From: Muricea muricata
Taxonomy: Eukaryota > Cnidaria > Anthozoa > Malacalcyonacea > Plexauridae
Direction: 5' to 3'
DNA: 64,000 nucleotides
NCBI GenBank assembly: GCA_963855995.1
Contig: OY979718.1
Coordinates: 26,588,282-26,652,281 of the forward strand
Part shown: positions 36,301 through 45,797 of the stretch, one piece after another
How positions within the stretch are numbered: position 1 is the first letter of the stretch
Layout of the letters: every line of letters begins with the position of its first letter
Made by a program: the position numbers and the translations under genes
Notes under the pieces: generated by a model
The model's input: the letters and a program-made list of their open reading frames with translations, nothing else
What the model was told of the DNA's origin: nothing
Databases searched by the model: none

Positions 36301-39300
36301 GAAGATTAATTATATAATGCATTAATAAAAAGAGTTTTTTTTATTAATGCTGTATATTTTCTTATACTCTAGGGGCTGTTCATATGAGCCTGCAATTTTC
36401 TCACTCTCGCCGCGATCGCACAAGCCAGTTTTTGGTTTATTTAGCGGGGTCACTGAAGATTTCACAGAAGTTCAGTTTGAAGTTAGTAATCATATACAAT
36501 ACGTTTCAAAAGCTGTTAGCGGAGCTATACTGAATGCTACACATAGGTCAATTTTCGCCCCCGTTTTTGACTTCGAAACTTTCCCCAATCTCTTTTTCCA
36601 AAATTCCAATTTCAAGCAACAGGATTCAATTCCGTTTGATTCTTCGATTTGCAATCGAACTTCTGGGAAGCAGCCGACGATGTCACTCACCTACTCTGCA
36701 TGACTGAAGCCAACATTTTGGAAGGACAAAATTTTCTTAACTGACATATACTTTTCCTCCAAAATGGCACCAAGGCGTTGCGGCGTCACGTACACATAGC
36801 GATGTTTGTGGTATATGTTTTCAAAGTAAATGAGAACAATAATATATGCATAATAAACGGGGGTTGTGCAGAAGGAAAAGACACTGTGGCAACCACGTTC
36901 ATAATTTTCCGTCAGAAATAATTTTGTTTTAAATAAATGTATGAAGTAGATATCTCAAGAACCATTACCAGCAGACAATTTGATAAAATATACCACAAAA
37001 CATTGAAAACAACATCCGGTAAACTCAAGATTCGAGTTTTAAAAACAAGCAATAATTTCGCGGTGATATTTCAAAGTCATTATCAAACCAGAACAAAGTA
37101 TTTACAAGGTTGCTATCATAATATAAAAAGGTAAACAGGAAGAGGTGACCAGATAGCAGTGTAACGTTATACTATTACAAAGATGATATTAAATAAAGAC
37201 CGAGAGTTCCTTTGACGCTTTTAGTCCGTTATTTATTACTCGCTTTCTGTATTCAATATATATAATGCTTTAAGAAAAAGCAGGAGATTAGAGTTGTTGT
37301 GTTTAAGAGAGTGAAGGATTTGAGTGCTGACTTCAATGAGGTGGTGAAAAGAGAGCTGTGAGTCCGTCTCATATGCGTCACTGTCATGTGTGTCATTCAG
37401 GTTGTCAAAAAGGCGGTTCGATTGAGGTATAAAATTGGCATTTTCACATTTCGACAAATGTTTAGAAATTAAGCTTTTTAATGCATCGGGATGTTTAGAA
37501 CGTCTAGTAAATAAAGTTCTTTCGGTGTTGACTATATACGAAATGTGGCAACCTGGACAAGTAAATTCATAAATAATATTGCTGCGCGACGAGGCAGGAA
37601 TTTTGTCTTTTTTTAGGTAAAAAATATGAAACCTTCTTTGTGTCATAAATTACAACAATTTGACCGCTTGTGTGAGATTACGCTGTATTTTCTTTAAAAG
37701 CTTTTCCCCTAAAAATTCACTCTGCTTACCCAAAAAAGGTATTCTGAACCAAATTTTAGGTCTGATATCATCAATCAAATCATTTCCAGTCTTCTAATTT
37801 CGTAGCTGTGTGATTTTGTTCGTTTGAATTGACATTATGTTTAGATTTAAGTCTGCAAATAATTGAGGTGCGCGCATTAGCGTTGAAACCATTCCACGAC
37901 ACAAATTTTGTAATTAAAGAAATTTGCTTGTTAACTAAGAAAGCTTGAGTTACTTCATATGTTTACGGCTCTGTGTAACAGCGATATAATCCATGCAGTT
38001 TTGGGTGACCAAGGTCCGAAACTGTCAAAGCAGGGTATATTGGCCTGTGCGTGTTGGGCTCCGAAATGTATCAATGCCACAGTTAGAAATTTCTAAATCC
38101 AAGAAATGAATTTTGGCATTCTCAAATTTGTATTATAGAAACACCATAAGTTTGTTCATAAAAAGCATTGTCAAAAGAAAAGGCCGCTTTAGATGCATGC
38201 GCAATCAAGCAAAAGCTTTTTAAGTAAACGTTTGCTGAGCGTGGTATTAATTAATTTTGTCTTCAAAGACACGTTTTAGTACTATACTGATGGATATTTT
38301 TAATGGCACATTAGTAAATAGTGATTCAACATCAAAAGAAACAAAACCTTCATCGAAAAGATTTTGTGGAAAGGATCTAATAGACACTTCCCGAATTAGC
38401 TTGAGTGCACACGAAACAATAGCTTGAAATCGAGGCGGGGTATGAAGCCTATTGAAAAGAAGTGTTTTTTATGCCCACAGAATAAATTCGGGATGTGTCT
38501 ATTGCCGAAACCGCCTCAAAAGAATCACGTAAATTGCAATCATTTAAATTAGAGGATTGTATTGTGGTGTGCTAGCTTCTTGTGTCCACGATTGGTCGAA
38601 AAGCCGAAAGCCCTGTAAAAAATTTAGGCGTTTTAGCAACGAGCACGTCCAAAATTCGCTGTTTTAGGTCGTCGTGTGCTAGTGGGATCGACCTTGAGGC
38701 GAGTGAATTTAGATTTGTCATCGAAGATGGATTTAAGTCACAAATTCTGAGCGGTTTAAGATCTCTATACCATTCCCTTTATATATCTCACATGACCATT
38801 TCAAGTAACAGCGAGTAACGTTTCGCAGAGCGTCTTCGTTGCTGTAGTTAGCTTCACAGCACATACATTCTGAAGCATATTTGGCATAGATGGTGTGGTT
38901 GTGAGTCATTGAGAATTACCTGCTTGTTCAACCTTTCCAAGCGGGAAATCAATATAATTATTGATAGTCTTTTTTATTAATTTTGATCTTTGTATGTTGA
39001 AATTACGACAAAAATGGTAAGGGGAATGATGAAATAATTTTTACAATTAGCTAAAAACTATTTTTATCATTCTCACTGTTATTACTCATGCCACATAATG
39101 CATATAATTATACAGGCATAAACATGCAGCTGCTTGTACACGGCATGCTGCCATGCATGAACTAAACACTTTTTCTCGAATTTGCATGATGAGATCAGAA
39201 ATCTGTATATATTTACATTCTTTAGCTGGCAACAGTTTATATAAGCTGTTGCAATCTATGTATGATGAAATAGTAATGCGATGCATTTTTAAAAACGACT

Positions 39301-41337
39301 AAAACCCCTCCACGCTAGCTTGATTGAACTGTATAGACATGCAAACTAATGCGGCCCCAATAATGCATAGCGTCGGAACAGTTTGATGGTCAAAAACTCA
39401 AAATTTTTCACAAGATCAAGACAAATCCAGTTGCATAATAGCCCAAAAACATTATCAAAGATTTATATTCATATAAAGTTATGATTTATATTTTATAAAA
39501 CGCGTTTCCACAGCAGCCATTATTATAGCCTAAACATATATTTGCTAGTTAACCAGTATTAAAATACAAAAATACATCTCACGAACAAGCTTCAACCTAA
39601 CTCAAGTTCGCAGAGGTTCGAGGACGCGGTGTTTAGTAGGACCGCAATAAATATGTGTGATCCAACATGATCAAGTTTCTTCCATTTCACAGTCGCTATT
39701 TGATCTCGAAAGTTAGAGTTATAATGATAACCTGAGCTAGACAAAGTATTCCCATATCCCATATCCTTATAAAAGCAAGTAAAAGTTTATAAAGCAAAGC
39801 AATTAGTACAGTTAAGATAGTATTAGTGGAGGATCATGGGTATATATCATCCCTGCAATAGTCTGTAAAGTATTTGCAAACCACTTGCATTGCAACTTTG
39901 ACAATTCATACAATAATCGATTTCAGGAAATTTTGAAATCTATGCATGAGTAAACTTCCAGTAAATTTCGTTACGTTATATAAGCTGGATAGTTTTGTTA
40001 GATTGCTTGATCTAAACACTGAAAACACAAAGTGTTGGATGTACTCTGTCCTGAAAGCCCTGAAAGAAAGATTTGTATGACCTTGATTTGCCTTATGCGC
40101 AATAAGGTGAGGAAAAATATGATAAATACTTCCGTTATTATAAAAACAACCAAAACAAAGATTTGAGATGCGAAGTTCAAATTATACACTATTTATGGAT
40201 TAGCTACGTTGTGATCACTTGCCTACATTCAACATGATAAATGGCTCTGAATATTTCAAGTTGGAAAATATGCAAGCGAGGTTATCGTGCTTATATTAAA
40301 ACCATTTTATAATTATACAGTTCCAATTTAAGTCAAACCACAGAGAACAATGAGATTTAATGCACAGTCTTAAATCATTGCTGCATTGCAATGTTCGTAC
40401 TGCGCTATATCGAGAGTCAATGAAAAGAAATTTTCGGGTCGGTCAATGGATAGATTATAAAATTCGTAAATATGCAGGTTGATATTATCGTCGATGCATC
40501 TTATCTATTTCAAAATTTCACATTAAATTTTAAATAATTTATTTTAATTATCGTCTTCTCCTGAATACTGCTTTGTGTGGCATGATTTGAGATAAACTTG
40601 CAGCCACACATGCAGTACATGGTATATATACTGTATATTATTATGTTCCAGTGATTGAAATAGTGAAAATCATGTAAAGTTTGAGTTATGAGATCAGCAA
40701 ATTTACTCTCACTATTCTTGGCATTCAGGCATACTGTAGACAACTAAATCTTTATGCTGCACACCTTTTCGTTGTTGTTGATGCTCCATGCAATTGCCCG
40801 CGTTCATATATATGAAATTATTGCTAGCGCTTAAGCCTGAATGGTTCATCCTGACGTATTTATCTCCACCTGGCTGATGTGATTTAACGACAGAGACGTA
40901 AAAGGCACAACATTGTTTACTATCAAATGCAATTTCGTAATTTATATGGCCCAGTCGTTCGTTTATATCTCCAGTAAGGGGAAAATGCTTGCAAATACGA
41001 GGGTATGAAATACTTTAAGTTCTATAACTTAACGACGAATGTGCAACAGTTTCATGTTTATAGTCAAGTAATTATCCGCTAAATATAACCGTGTTTGTCG
41101 ATACAAGTAAAACGTCAGGATACTATGATGTAGATGAAGAGAAAAATCAATTTGGGGCATACGTATACATTATTATATAATTTGTATATATTTTGAAACT
41201 ACGATAGTGCGAGTTTAATCACTTAGTGTCATAATAAATGTTACCTTGTAGTCTTTGTTGCTCTCCTGAGCTGCTACATGAATTTGAAGGAAGACAACAG
41301 AAATGAAAATGAATGGCCAATATACTACATGCGCCAT
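17990..41337 (-). CDS. Ig / FnIII-like / transmembrane / SEFIR receptor (IL-17-receptor-like), 11 exons
   Basis: Gene model built by eye. Exons, 5' to 3': 41337-41245, 40987-40765, 30470-30216, 29235-29203, 28421-28215, 25338-25190, 24994-24817, 23349-23101, 20469-20374, 19003-18749, 18345-17990. All have AG/GT boundaries, and the phases agree: 0, then 1 at every junction except 0 between the two FnIII halves. Predicted order: signal peptide, Cys-bearing exon, Ig domain, Cys-rich and FnIII-like modules, (PVTT)4 stalk, one membrane helix, cytoplasmic SEFIR domain and a charged helical tail. SEFIR domains are the signalling modules of IL-17 receptors and the Act1/CIKS adaptor and pair with each other. 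I infer a type I plasma-membrane receptor. The weakest joins are exon 1-2 and the donor of exon 8. Further exons in the 10-kb intron cannot be excluded. Confidence 0.72.
18749..19003 (-). CDS. SEFIR receptor exon 10: first half of the SEFIR domain
   Basis: 85 codons, phase 1-1 (tatag/AGTCAG to CAAAA/gtatgt). Features of the SEFIR fold: strand A (TNVLLVHCGHCESCNDV), helix ILANVLMQTG, strand FLDLCSTQDVAKKG, then WYQEKFKSSEKVVIICTKES, which matches the box-2-like W-x(n)-KV-I-C/S pattern of IL-17 receptors. Confidence 0.82.
20374..20469 (-). CDS. SEFIR receptor exon 9: transmembrane helix
   Basis: 32 codons between ccttcag/GTTCCG and GTCA/gtaagt, phase 1-1. The sequence SASTLK is followed by a hydrophobic stretch (IIIPVCVSVVCLCILIIAV, about 22 residues) rich in Ile, Val and Cys. 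It is a single-pass membrane segment directly after the stalk exon and before the cytoplasmic SEFIR exons. Confidence 0.75.
20866..20948. repeat. Two tandem GC-rich hairpins (55-bp period) in a receptor intron
   Basis: actccgcctgccgtaggcga and its continuation ggcggagt occur at 20866-20893 and 20921-20948. Each unit folds on itself (ACTCCGCCT pairs with AGGCGGAGT). A related GC-rich phrase (ggcggagtgaacgccttagc) lies at about 22103-22122 and may mark the other end of a ~1.25-kb element. Confidence 0.7.
23101..23349 (-). CDS. SEFIR receptor exon 8: Cys module and (PVTT) stalk
   Basis: The frame VIKIKLLVHRQCKSPMHSSV, then SIVGTGCKLMFCSGGEPP, ends in four PVTT repeats. Acceptor ctctcag is phase 1. 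The donor AAAAG/gttcgc is phase 1 but weak. The Thr/Pro repeats form a likely O-glycosylated stalk just outside the membrane. They are coded by a 12-bp tandem repeat at about 23105-23152. Confidence 0.6.
23105..23152. repeat. 12-bp tandem repeat coding PVTT in the receptor stalk
   Basis: Four copies of gttactggtgtt (plus strand). Unit changes would add or remove four residues without changing the frame. Confidence 0.85.
24817..24994 (-). CDS. SEFIR receptor exon 7: second half of the FnIII-like domain
   Basis: Starts after ggaag in phase 0 (SGGTNTVYATCGNWYFRSSC), continues FELNLSLIISSITSGRMAVC, and ends TTCA/gtagtc in phase 1. Three cysteines suggest internal disulfides. A stronger acceptor (gtcag, 24990) would be phase 1 and would not match exon 6. 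Confidence 0.55.
25190..25338 (-). CDS. SEFIR receptor exon 6: first half of an FnIII-like domain
   Basis: Frame APVENLTVTNFSSFPVVSW followed by NSPPFFKSLRAFEVIYYDE: Pro at the domain start, the strand-B Trp and the Y-x-Y pattern typical of fibronectin type III. Acceptor cacttag (phase 1), donor GAGGAG/gtatct (phase 0). Its 5' half and acceptor are present twice because of a 79-bp tandem duplication. Confidence 0.7.
25289..25448. repeat. 79-bp tandem duplication over the FnIII exon acceptor
   Basis: Two copies offset by 79 bases, with a handful of differences (gatgag versus gattag; gaaggat versus gaagaat). Each includes the acceptor cttag (minus strand) and the first ~50 bases of exon 6. Only the copy next to the rest of the exon can be used productively. 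Confidence 0.88.
25919..26171. mobile_element. MITE, ~250 bp, in a receptor intron
   Basis: The ends are inverted repeats: gcagtgtgtataaaaactga and, on the other strand, tagtgtgtaaaaaactgaac. The arms continue with partial pairing through ttgtagtaatt. Non-coding. Shares ends with the fragment at 15208 and the phrase cacagctctaa with the 5.4-kb MITE. Confidence 0.65.
28215..28421 (-). CDS. SEFIR receptor exon 5: Cys-rich extracellular module
   Basis: 69 codons, phase 1-1, between ttacag/GCCAAA and ACTG/gtaagt. It holds PMCPSITDELYPCCKTI, a fourth Cys in ENLCSIY, and WKLRVSWEKRKT, which looks like a beta strand of an IL-17-receptor or fibronectin-type fold. It contains an NYS glycosylation site. 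Confidence 0.68.
29203..29235 (-). CDS. SEFIR receptor exon 4: 33-nt microexon
   Basis: Eleven codons (KTDMCGKVMK plus a shared Gly) lie between ttag/GTAAAACC and a consensus donor GAAAG/gtaagt, phase 1-1. It adds one cysteine before the Cys-rich exon. The acceptor has a pyrimidine-rich lead. It is short, so confidence rests on the phase match and the strong donor. Confidence 0.5.
30216..30474 (-). CDS. SEFIR receptor exon 3: immunoglobulin domain
   Basis: One exon encodes a whole Ig-type domain: the first Cys in FHLRCVKG, the core Trp in NLTWKKDD, and the second Cys in the diagnostic GNYTCHAN, ending INVQVIL. Two acceptors are possible, cacacag (30474) and the downstream atag (30470). The second gives the phase 1-1 that matches the neighbouring exons. 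The donor is CTGG/gtaggt. The exon sits after a 10.3-kb intron. Confidence 0.8.
30867..30940 (+). repeat. tRNA-like sequence, probable SINE head
   Basis: Has a near-perfect pol III box A (tggctcaattggtagagc, 30874-30891) and box B (gagttcaaatc, 30916-30926). The acceptor stem pairs only about 4 of 7 and no clean anticodon arm forms. I call it a tRNA-derived SINE or tRNA pseudogene, not a working tRNA. Confidence 0.55.
31230..31510 (-). mobile_element. LINE 3' relic
   Basis: Minus-strand frame FTFASLKLWSRLPKEIGHLS, then TLGTLTKQ and a stop. This is the usual C-terminal box of CR1/L2-like LINE RT proteins (A-x-LW-x-LP-x-xI). Only the last part of the element remains, inside the large receptor intron. 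Confidence 0.6.
31557..31589. repeat. Paired GC-rich hairpins
   Basis: cggcgcgaagcgccg (31557-31571) and ccgggcgtaagcccgg (31574-31589) are adjacent perfect short hairpins in an otherwise AT-rich intron. Confidence 0.7.
31590..34911. other. Receptor intron without recognised exons
   Basis: AT-rich. It contains two copies of a phrase like tgatctcaa-aatatggcgga (about 31668 and 31862), a guanine run of about 20 bases interrupted once (near 32685-32705), and a short perfect hairpin at 33659-33689 (tgcttcccataaat pairs with its inverse). The minus-strand frame at 31755-32108 shows no domain, and I do not call it a gene. Confidence 0.4.
34912..34990 (+). repeat. Second tRNA-like SINE head
   Basis: Box A-like tggctgagtggagtagag (34920-34937) and box B-like gggtccgattcc (34963-34974) at tRNA spacing, then a TTTCC-rich tail. 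The stems are imperfect. It differs from the 30.9-kb copy, so it comes from another tRNA or family. Confidence 0.55.
37236..38830 (-). pseudogene. Second Penelope-like element, strongly decayed
   Basis: Minus-strand pieces in order: an RT segment EGFVSFDVESLFTNVPLKI (about 38340), AAFSFDNAFYEQTYGVS (about 38170), NAKIHFLDLEISNCGIDTF (about 38110-38050), and a GIY-YIG-type end with IIYEFTCPGCHISYIVNTER (about 37590-37530). The region between GVS and the FLD block is missing, so the catalytic Y-x-DD is gone. Many stops are present. It lies in the 10-kb intron of the receptor gene, in the same orientation. Confidence 0.7.
40765..40987 (-). CDS. SEFIR receptor exon 2: extracellular segment of unknown fold
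   Basis: The frame (NERLGHINYEIAFDSKQCC ... YVRMNHSGLSASNN) is open from an acceptor ttgcaag/CAT (phase 0) to a donor AAAAG/gtgtgc (phase 1). It has three cysteines and two N-glycosylation-like sites (NHS, and N in MNAGN is not one). A better-looking acceptor at tatag lies 33 bases upstream but would put a stop in frame, so I chose the internal AG. It could be the D1-like part of the ectodomain. Confidence 0.55.
41245..41337 (-). CDS. SEFIR receptor exon 1: signal peptide
   Basis: 31 codons starting MAHVVYWPFIFISVVF and continuing LQIHVAAQESNKDYK. This has a hydrophobic core and an AAQ-like cleavage site, as in secreted or membrane proteins. It ends in phase 0 at AAG/gtaaca. Confidence 0.7.
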
Positions 41338-41700
41338 AGCGATGCTTGAATTAGCACCATCCACACACGACTACAGAGCTGCGATATGAAATCGCGTGCT
41401 TGTCGGTTGTTGTTTTAATTTGGGAGATATCATCTGCATTAAATTGCTTCATGTATTTCGAGTGTGTAAAAGAAAAGCACAGCAGGGCTTTTTCATGCAC
41501 GCATACCGAATGTTAATGCTAATTCAAATTGCACAAATGTTTGTGTTGCACATATTTTGTTGCATGTTCCTTTTGGCAAGCTTACGTAACAGTGTATAAC
41601 TCTCGAAATCATGCACTTCATATCGCATTGACATGGACGTTCATCAAAACGAATATTTCTTAATGAAAACTTTTTTATAATGCAATATAAAGCCGGTATG
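41338..41700 (-). promoter_or_regulatory. Probable promoter region of the SEFIR receptor
   Basis: This is the sequence upstream of the receptor ATG. A TATA-like motif (minus strand cattataaaaaag) lies near 41665-41680, about 335 bases from the ATG. No transcription start can be fixed from sequence alone. Confidence 0.25.
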
Positions 41701-43612
41701 CAAAAAATGCACTGCGTTTGAAGGTCTTTGTCTCAGCCAAGCTTGTTTTGCTAAAAATACATGATTGGGCACACTTTGTTTTCAGGCAAAAACCAACAGG
41801 CTGACAAAAACCCGCAACACGAAGCACGTATTAAGCAACAATGGCCTCGTGTGAACAGTCAACTGCATGCATGAGGAAAGTCACTTAGCTCGAGACCACT
41901 ATATCTCTGATTTGTTGCTCATGCGATTGATCGAACAGAATATCAGACTATCCTTATAATTTGTGCGACGTGTTGCAGCGTCAAACATTCGCGAATTCTG
42001 TTGCTGGAGCGAAAAGAAAAAAATCTTCTCTAAAATTATCTTTTTTAAACGACGAAAACTGTTGCTGCGATGAAGTGCAGTGATTTACCGCTACTTTGAT
42101 AAATTTTATCAATGCAGCCAATCATTAACTGAAGAGGAATTTCTTTTAAAGGAAATATGACATACGTACATTCGCGGTTTTCGGGGACTAATTATTTTGT
42201 TACGTACCGAATTCCTTCTAGACATTCCCTGCAACATTTATCTACCTACTTTTCAACACTTGCAAAATTTTTTTGAAAATTTCGTTGTGTACTAACATGG
42301 TGTGACGCGATGCTTACGTGTTGTAACAATATGTTGCGTGATTTCCGAGAAAACAGGCAGGCGCCATTTGAATAGATACTATATGAGGTCGGCATCATAT
42401 GGCTAGCTAAAGCTTTGGAAAAATGCACAATACTCCCATCAGCATGATACTGAAATTTTGAGAAAAAAATTAAGCCTTATTGTTTTAGGATAGGCGCGCG
42501 GGATATTTACATGAATCTGGATTGAGTTTCAATCGGAATCGAACTCGCTGCGTGTTTTTTGAACCACTGGGGACTAAATAATATTTGCGCAACCCTATAA
42601 ATGGGTCTCCATCACTAAAACTGATATTTGAGTTTATGTGACTTAATTAATGGTGGCGAATAACGGATAAGGAATAATTTTTCGAAATAACGTAATATAT
42701 AGTCTGACTTTCAAGTGTGATAAAAGCACCATATTCGCAAAAAATAGAATGCTTCTATGCAGAACGCTACCATTATATTAATGATCTTCCCAACTGCTTA
42801 GAGTCAACTAACGCAAATCTTTTTGACCATTCATTTAATTCGATTTCATACTTAATTTGTGCTTCTGTGATTTCAATGAATGTTAACTGTGAAAACATTT
42901 ATAAATAGACAATTTAATTCCCTTACTATGCACGCCACGAAAACGGGCATGTGCATTGATTTTAATTACATTTATTCAAATACTCTTCCAGTGTTTATTT
43001 TGTTCGTTCAAAAATAATAAAAAAATTCAACCTTTTTTGTAACAATCAAATGACAAAAATTAAAACTTGAGTATCTACGATCGAGTATTTCCCTTTTGTC
43101 GTGTATTGTAGTAGTACTAAACATTTTCCCTCATTTTCAGCATAGTTAATAGAGCTACTGTCTGTGAAGTTCATTTATATTAGTGAATCAAAATTTAGCT
43201 CTGAAGTTAAAAATGCGTGTATTTGAGAGCATCTTTCACAGTATTCACAAATGACTAAGTTGACGGACGTTTTAAAGCGCAGAGATGTTCAACACATGTA
43301 ATTATTACGGATTTTTCTGTACGTGTATGCGTCAGTCATTTTGCGACTGGATTCTACAACTGATCGAACGTTGGTGATTTTGCTTTTCGCCAACGCAAGG
43401 AAGACATCTCGATATATCTGGATTTTAAAATACGTTATCGTATTCAGGACAAAATGCAGTTATCATTGAGTGTTTATCATTTGATACTTATGCAAACTAT
43501 GGCGTCATGTTATGTATCCGCCCTGGCATTGAAGTGGCAGTATTATAAAAGGCGCGTCATTCATAATGAATTACAGCTAGTTCTTTCCCCCAGCGAACAA
43601 TTATAAAGTATA
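41701..43612. other. Intergenic, nothing recognised
   Basis: AT-rich sequence with only short frames and no domain, repeat or RNA structure that I could support. Confidence 0.4.
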
Positions 43613-44687
43613 ATGCACGGATTTCCGATACGACGCGAGCATATGTTCTTTTCCTTGGCCGAGAAAAAGTATTCATGCAGAGTGATTGCTAAAAAGGCGA
43701 ATGTATCCAAATCATCTGTTTCGCTTATTCTGAGAGACAGTGTTCAGAAAAAACGCAGCATAATTAAACCCCAAAAAATTGGTAGGCCGAAGAAGCTGAC
43801 AGACAGAGATCGAAGAAAACTAATAAGAACAATTAATGCTATTCGAAATGAAGACACAAACTTTACTGTTCAGCGTTTGCTTGCCCAAAGTGGCCCATTA
43901 TCGTGCGAAATATGATACCATACCATTTATCGAGAGGTGAAAGCGGCTGGTTTTAACTTTCTACCAGTACGTAAAAAGGGAGTTGTAACAAACGGTGACC
44001 GTAGCAAAAAGGCATTTGCACGTCAGTGCAAGAAATTACTATCGACAAGCCCAAATTTCTTCACTCGAAGTATTGCATTCTATTTAGACGGGGTATCTTT
44101 TGTTCACAAGACCAGACCTCTTAGTAACGCATTAGCTCCAAGAGGGCGGGTGTGGAGGAAAAGGTCGGAGGGTTTACAGGTTACTGCGAAAGCGTCAAAA
44201 AGTCTTGCTGGTGGGACACACCTGCACCTACTCGTTGCAATTTCTTACAAGTAGGGAGTTGTTATGGTCGAGGAATATACGAGAAAATTACTGGAAGGTA
44301 TTCTTGGTTTGTACGGAACAAGTTTCTTGTTCTGTTCTGTTCTGTTCTGTTCTCGCGTAAGCGTGGACGAAAATGGTTCATTATGGACAATGATCCATCT
44401 CAACGAAGCGTTGCTGCTCGCAAAGCTATCGAGAAAGAATGCTGTGAATTCCAGCAAGAACTCTAGACTTAAATCCAATCGAAAACATGTTTCATATAGC
44501 AAAAAAAGAGCTCGAGCGACAAGTTATAGATTCGCAAATTGTACGAGAGACATAGCAGGAATTTAAAGCAGAGTTATAAAAACTTTTCATAACATCCCTG
44601 TAGATTATGTAGATAATATAATTACAAGTATGCCAAAGCGAATTAACGCTGTATTACAGAGAAATGGGTATAGAACAAAATATTAAC
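43613..44687 (+). pseudogene. Tc1-type transposase, frameshifted
   Basis: The N-terminal helix-turn-helix part (SLAEKKYSCRVIAKKANVSK) and the GRPKKLTDRDRRK hook are followed by the catalytic core. First Asp is in IAFYLDGVSFVHK, second in WFIMDNDPSQRSVAA (about 44370-44415), and the Glu is in LNPIENMFHIAKK (about 44470-44505). The natural end is NAVLQRNGYRTKY at about 44650-44685. Lesions: a stop near 43913, frame changes near 44254 and around a (TTCTG)n run at 44329-44353, and further stops after 44540. No clear terminal repeats were found. It is related to the copy at 48.4 kb. Confidence 0.87.
44329..44353. repeat. (TTCTG)5 inside the Tc1 transposase
   Basis: Five tandem pentamers sit between KFLVL and SRKRGRKWF. 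The unit length is not a multiple of three, so copy changes shift the frame. Confidence 0.8.
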
Positions 44688-44732
44688 AAGTTACTATAAT
44701 GGAAACGTTTGTAAGACACGCTTCCGCTTAAA

Positions 44733-45141
44733 CGATTCCCACATACGCTACTGCAGTACTTTTCATGGTATTTGACCGTATTTTATCGTTTTCGAAAAAT
44801 AAAATTCATGGCATGAGTATGTGCAAGTAATATGAGCATTTATAGTTTAAATACGCTTACAAAGAGCGCTATACAGAGAAACGAGCTGCTAAAAGCGACG
44901 GTTCCCACTTTATTCAATAAGTAAAATGAGACATGTCATGTTATTTTGTTTGAAAAGTGGGAACCGTGAGGCAAAATATAGATCTTCATGTCATGTTATT
45001 GATATTACGTAAAGTAAAGATCCAAGTCAATACATTATAGGTTAATCGAATAAGAAATGGGAGAAAATTTGAGAAATAGTTCATCTGATTATACTTTTAC
45101 CCCGTAACTATTACTTAAGTAGGAGTGGGAATCGTGAGATA
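44733..45141. repeat. Nested inverted repeats, probable MITE
   Basis: acggttcccactttattcaa (from about 44894) pairs with ttgaaaagtgggaaccgt (ending about 44970). Outer related copies are cgattcccac (44733) and gtgggaatcgtgag (about 45126). The four related termini suggest one element inserted in, or derived from, another. Confidence 0.5.
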
Positions 45142-45243
45142 AATTTGCTGACATCAGCGCTTTACTTACACAAAATATTCGTGCACAAAATTGATATTGT
45201 TAGAAATGTCCGAAATTGTGTGTTCACCTAACATAATGCATAG

Positions 45244-45728
45244 TTACTTCTTTAATAAAAATTCGGCAAAGCAACGGCCACAGGAAGTGATATTTCTTTG
45301 CTCGTCGCGCGGGATTTGTCTGTGCAGTTGAAACATTTGCCATCTTACACTCATCATGTCTGTGCTGACGCGATCAATACAGCCGTTGTTGATGAGGACA
45401 AGTGGTGCGTCACTGGTCGCAAGGAATGGCGTGTCCTTTTCGAGTACGATATCTTTGCTCATTTGATTTTGGGCGTCGGAAAATGGACGGTGTCACCTTC
45501 AAGCACTAGCAGGAACTGGCAGCAGGGTATGAGGGAAAGTTTCCATCTGAAATCATTAAGCAGGACAACTTCTGTTGTCTCAATTCCCAACCAAGAAAAA
45601 TTTCCACAAGTAGGATTGACGAAGCATTCGAAGATTTTCTTGAGGGGTTGAATCAGAAATGTTTTGCCGCAATTTGCCGGAATGAAATACAATCTGACAG
45701 GATGTGGCTTTAATACAATCAGTGACAA
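45244..45728 (-). pseudogene. SF3/AAA+ ATPase-like fragment (parvoviral NS1-like or related mobile-element helicase)
   Basis: Two minus-strand frames, 45728-45459 and 45462-45244, form one continuous domain across a frameshift. The first has a Walker A-like motif (ANCGKTF) and a Walker B-like run ending in LLNDFRW. The second has a sensor-like FLATS and the block MMSVRW. The layout fits superfamily 3 helicases, which occur in parvovirus-like sequences and in mobile genes of invertebrate genomes. I cannot tell which. It is broken, partial and lacks the nuclease domain, so it should be inactive. Confidence 0.5.
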
Positions 45729-45797
45729 AACTGCTTTGGACAGTTGCTTCTCAACCTACAATTAACCCAATTTTAAGAGAGTTGCTTAGATAAAGCA

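Noticed and set aside
40510..40743. Extension of receptor exon 2 into the following ORF
   Set aside because: The exon 2 frame reaches a stop shortly after the donor, and the 77-aa ORF is in another frame without domain features.
41027..41032. tatag acceptor for receptor exon 2
   Set aside because: Joined to exon 1 in phase 0 it leads to an in-frame stop after about 30 codons. The AG at 40988 gives an open frame.
45298..45651. 117-aa plus-strand ORF
   Set aside because: The opposite strand carries the Walker-type blocks, so this frame is a shadow.
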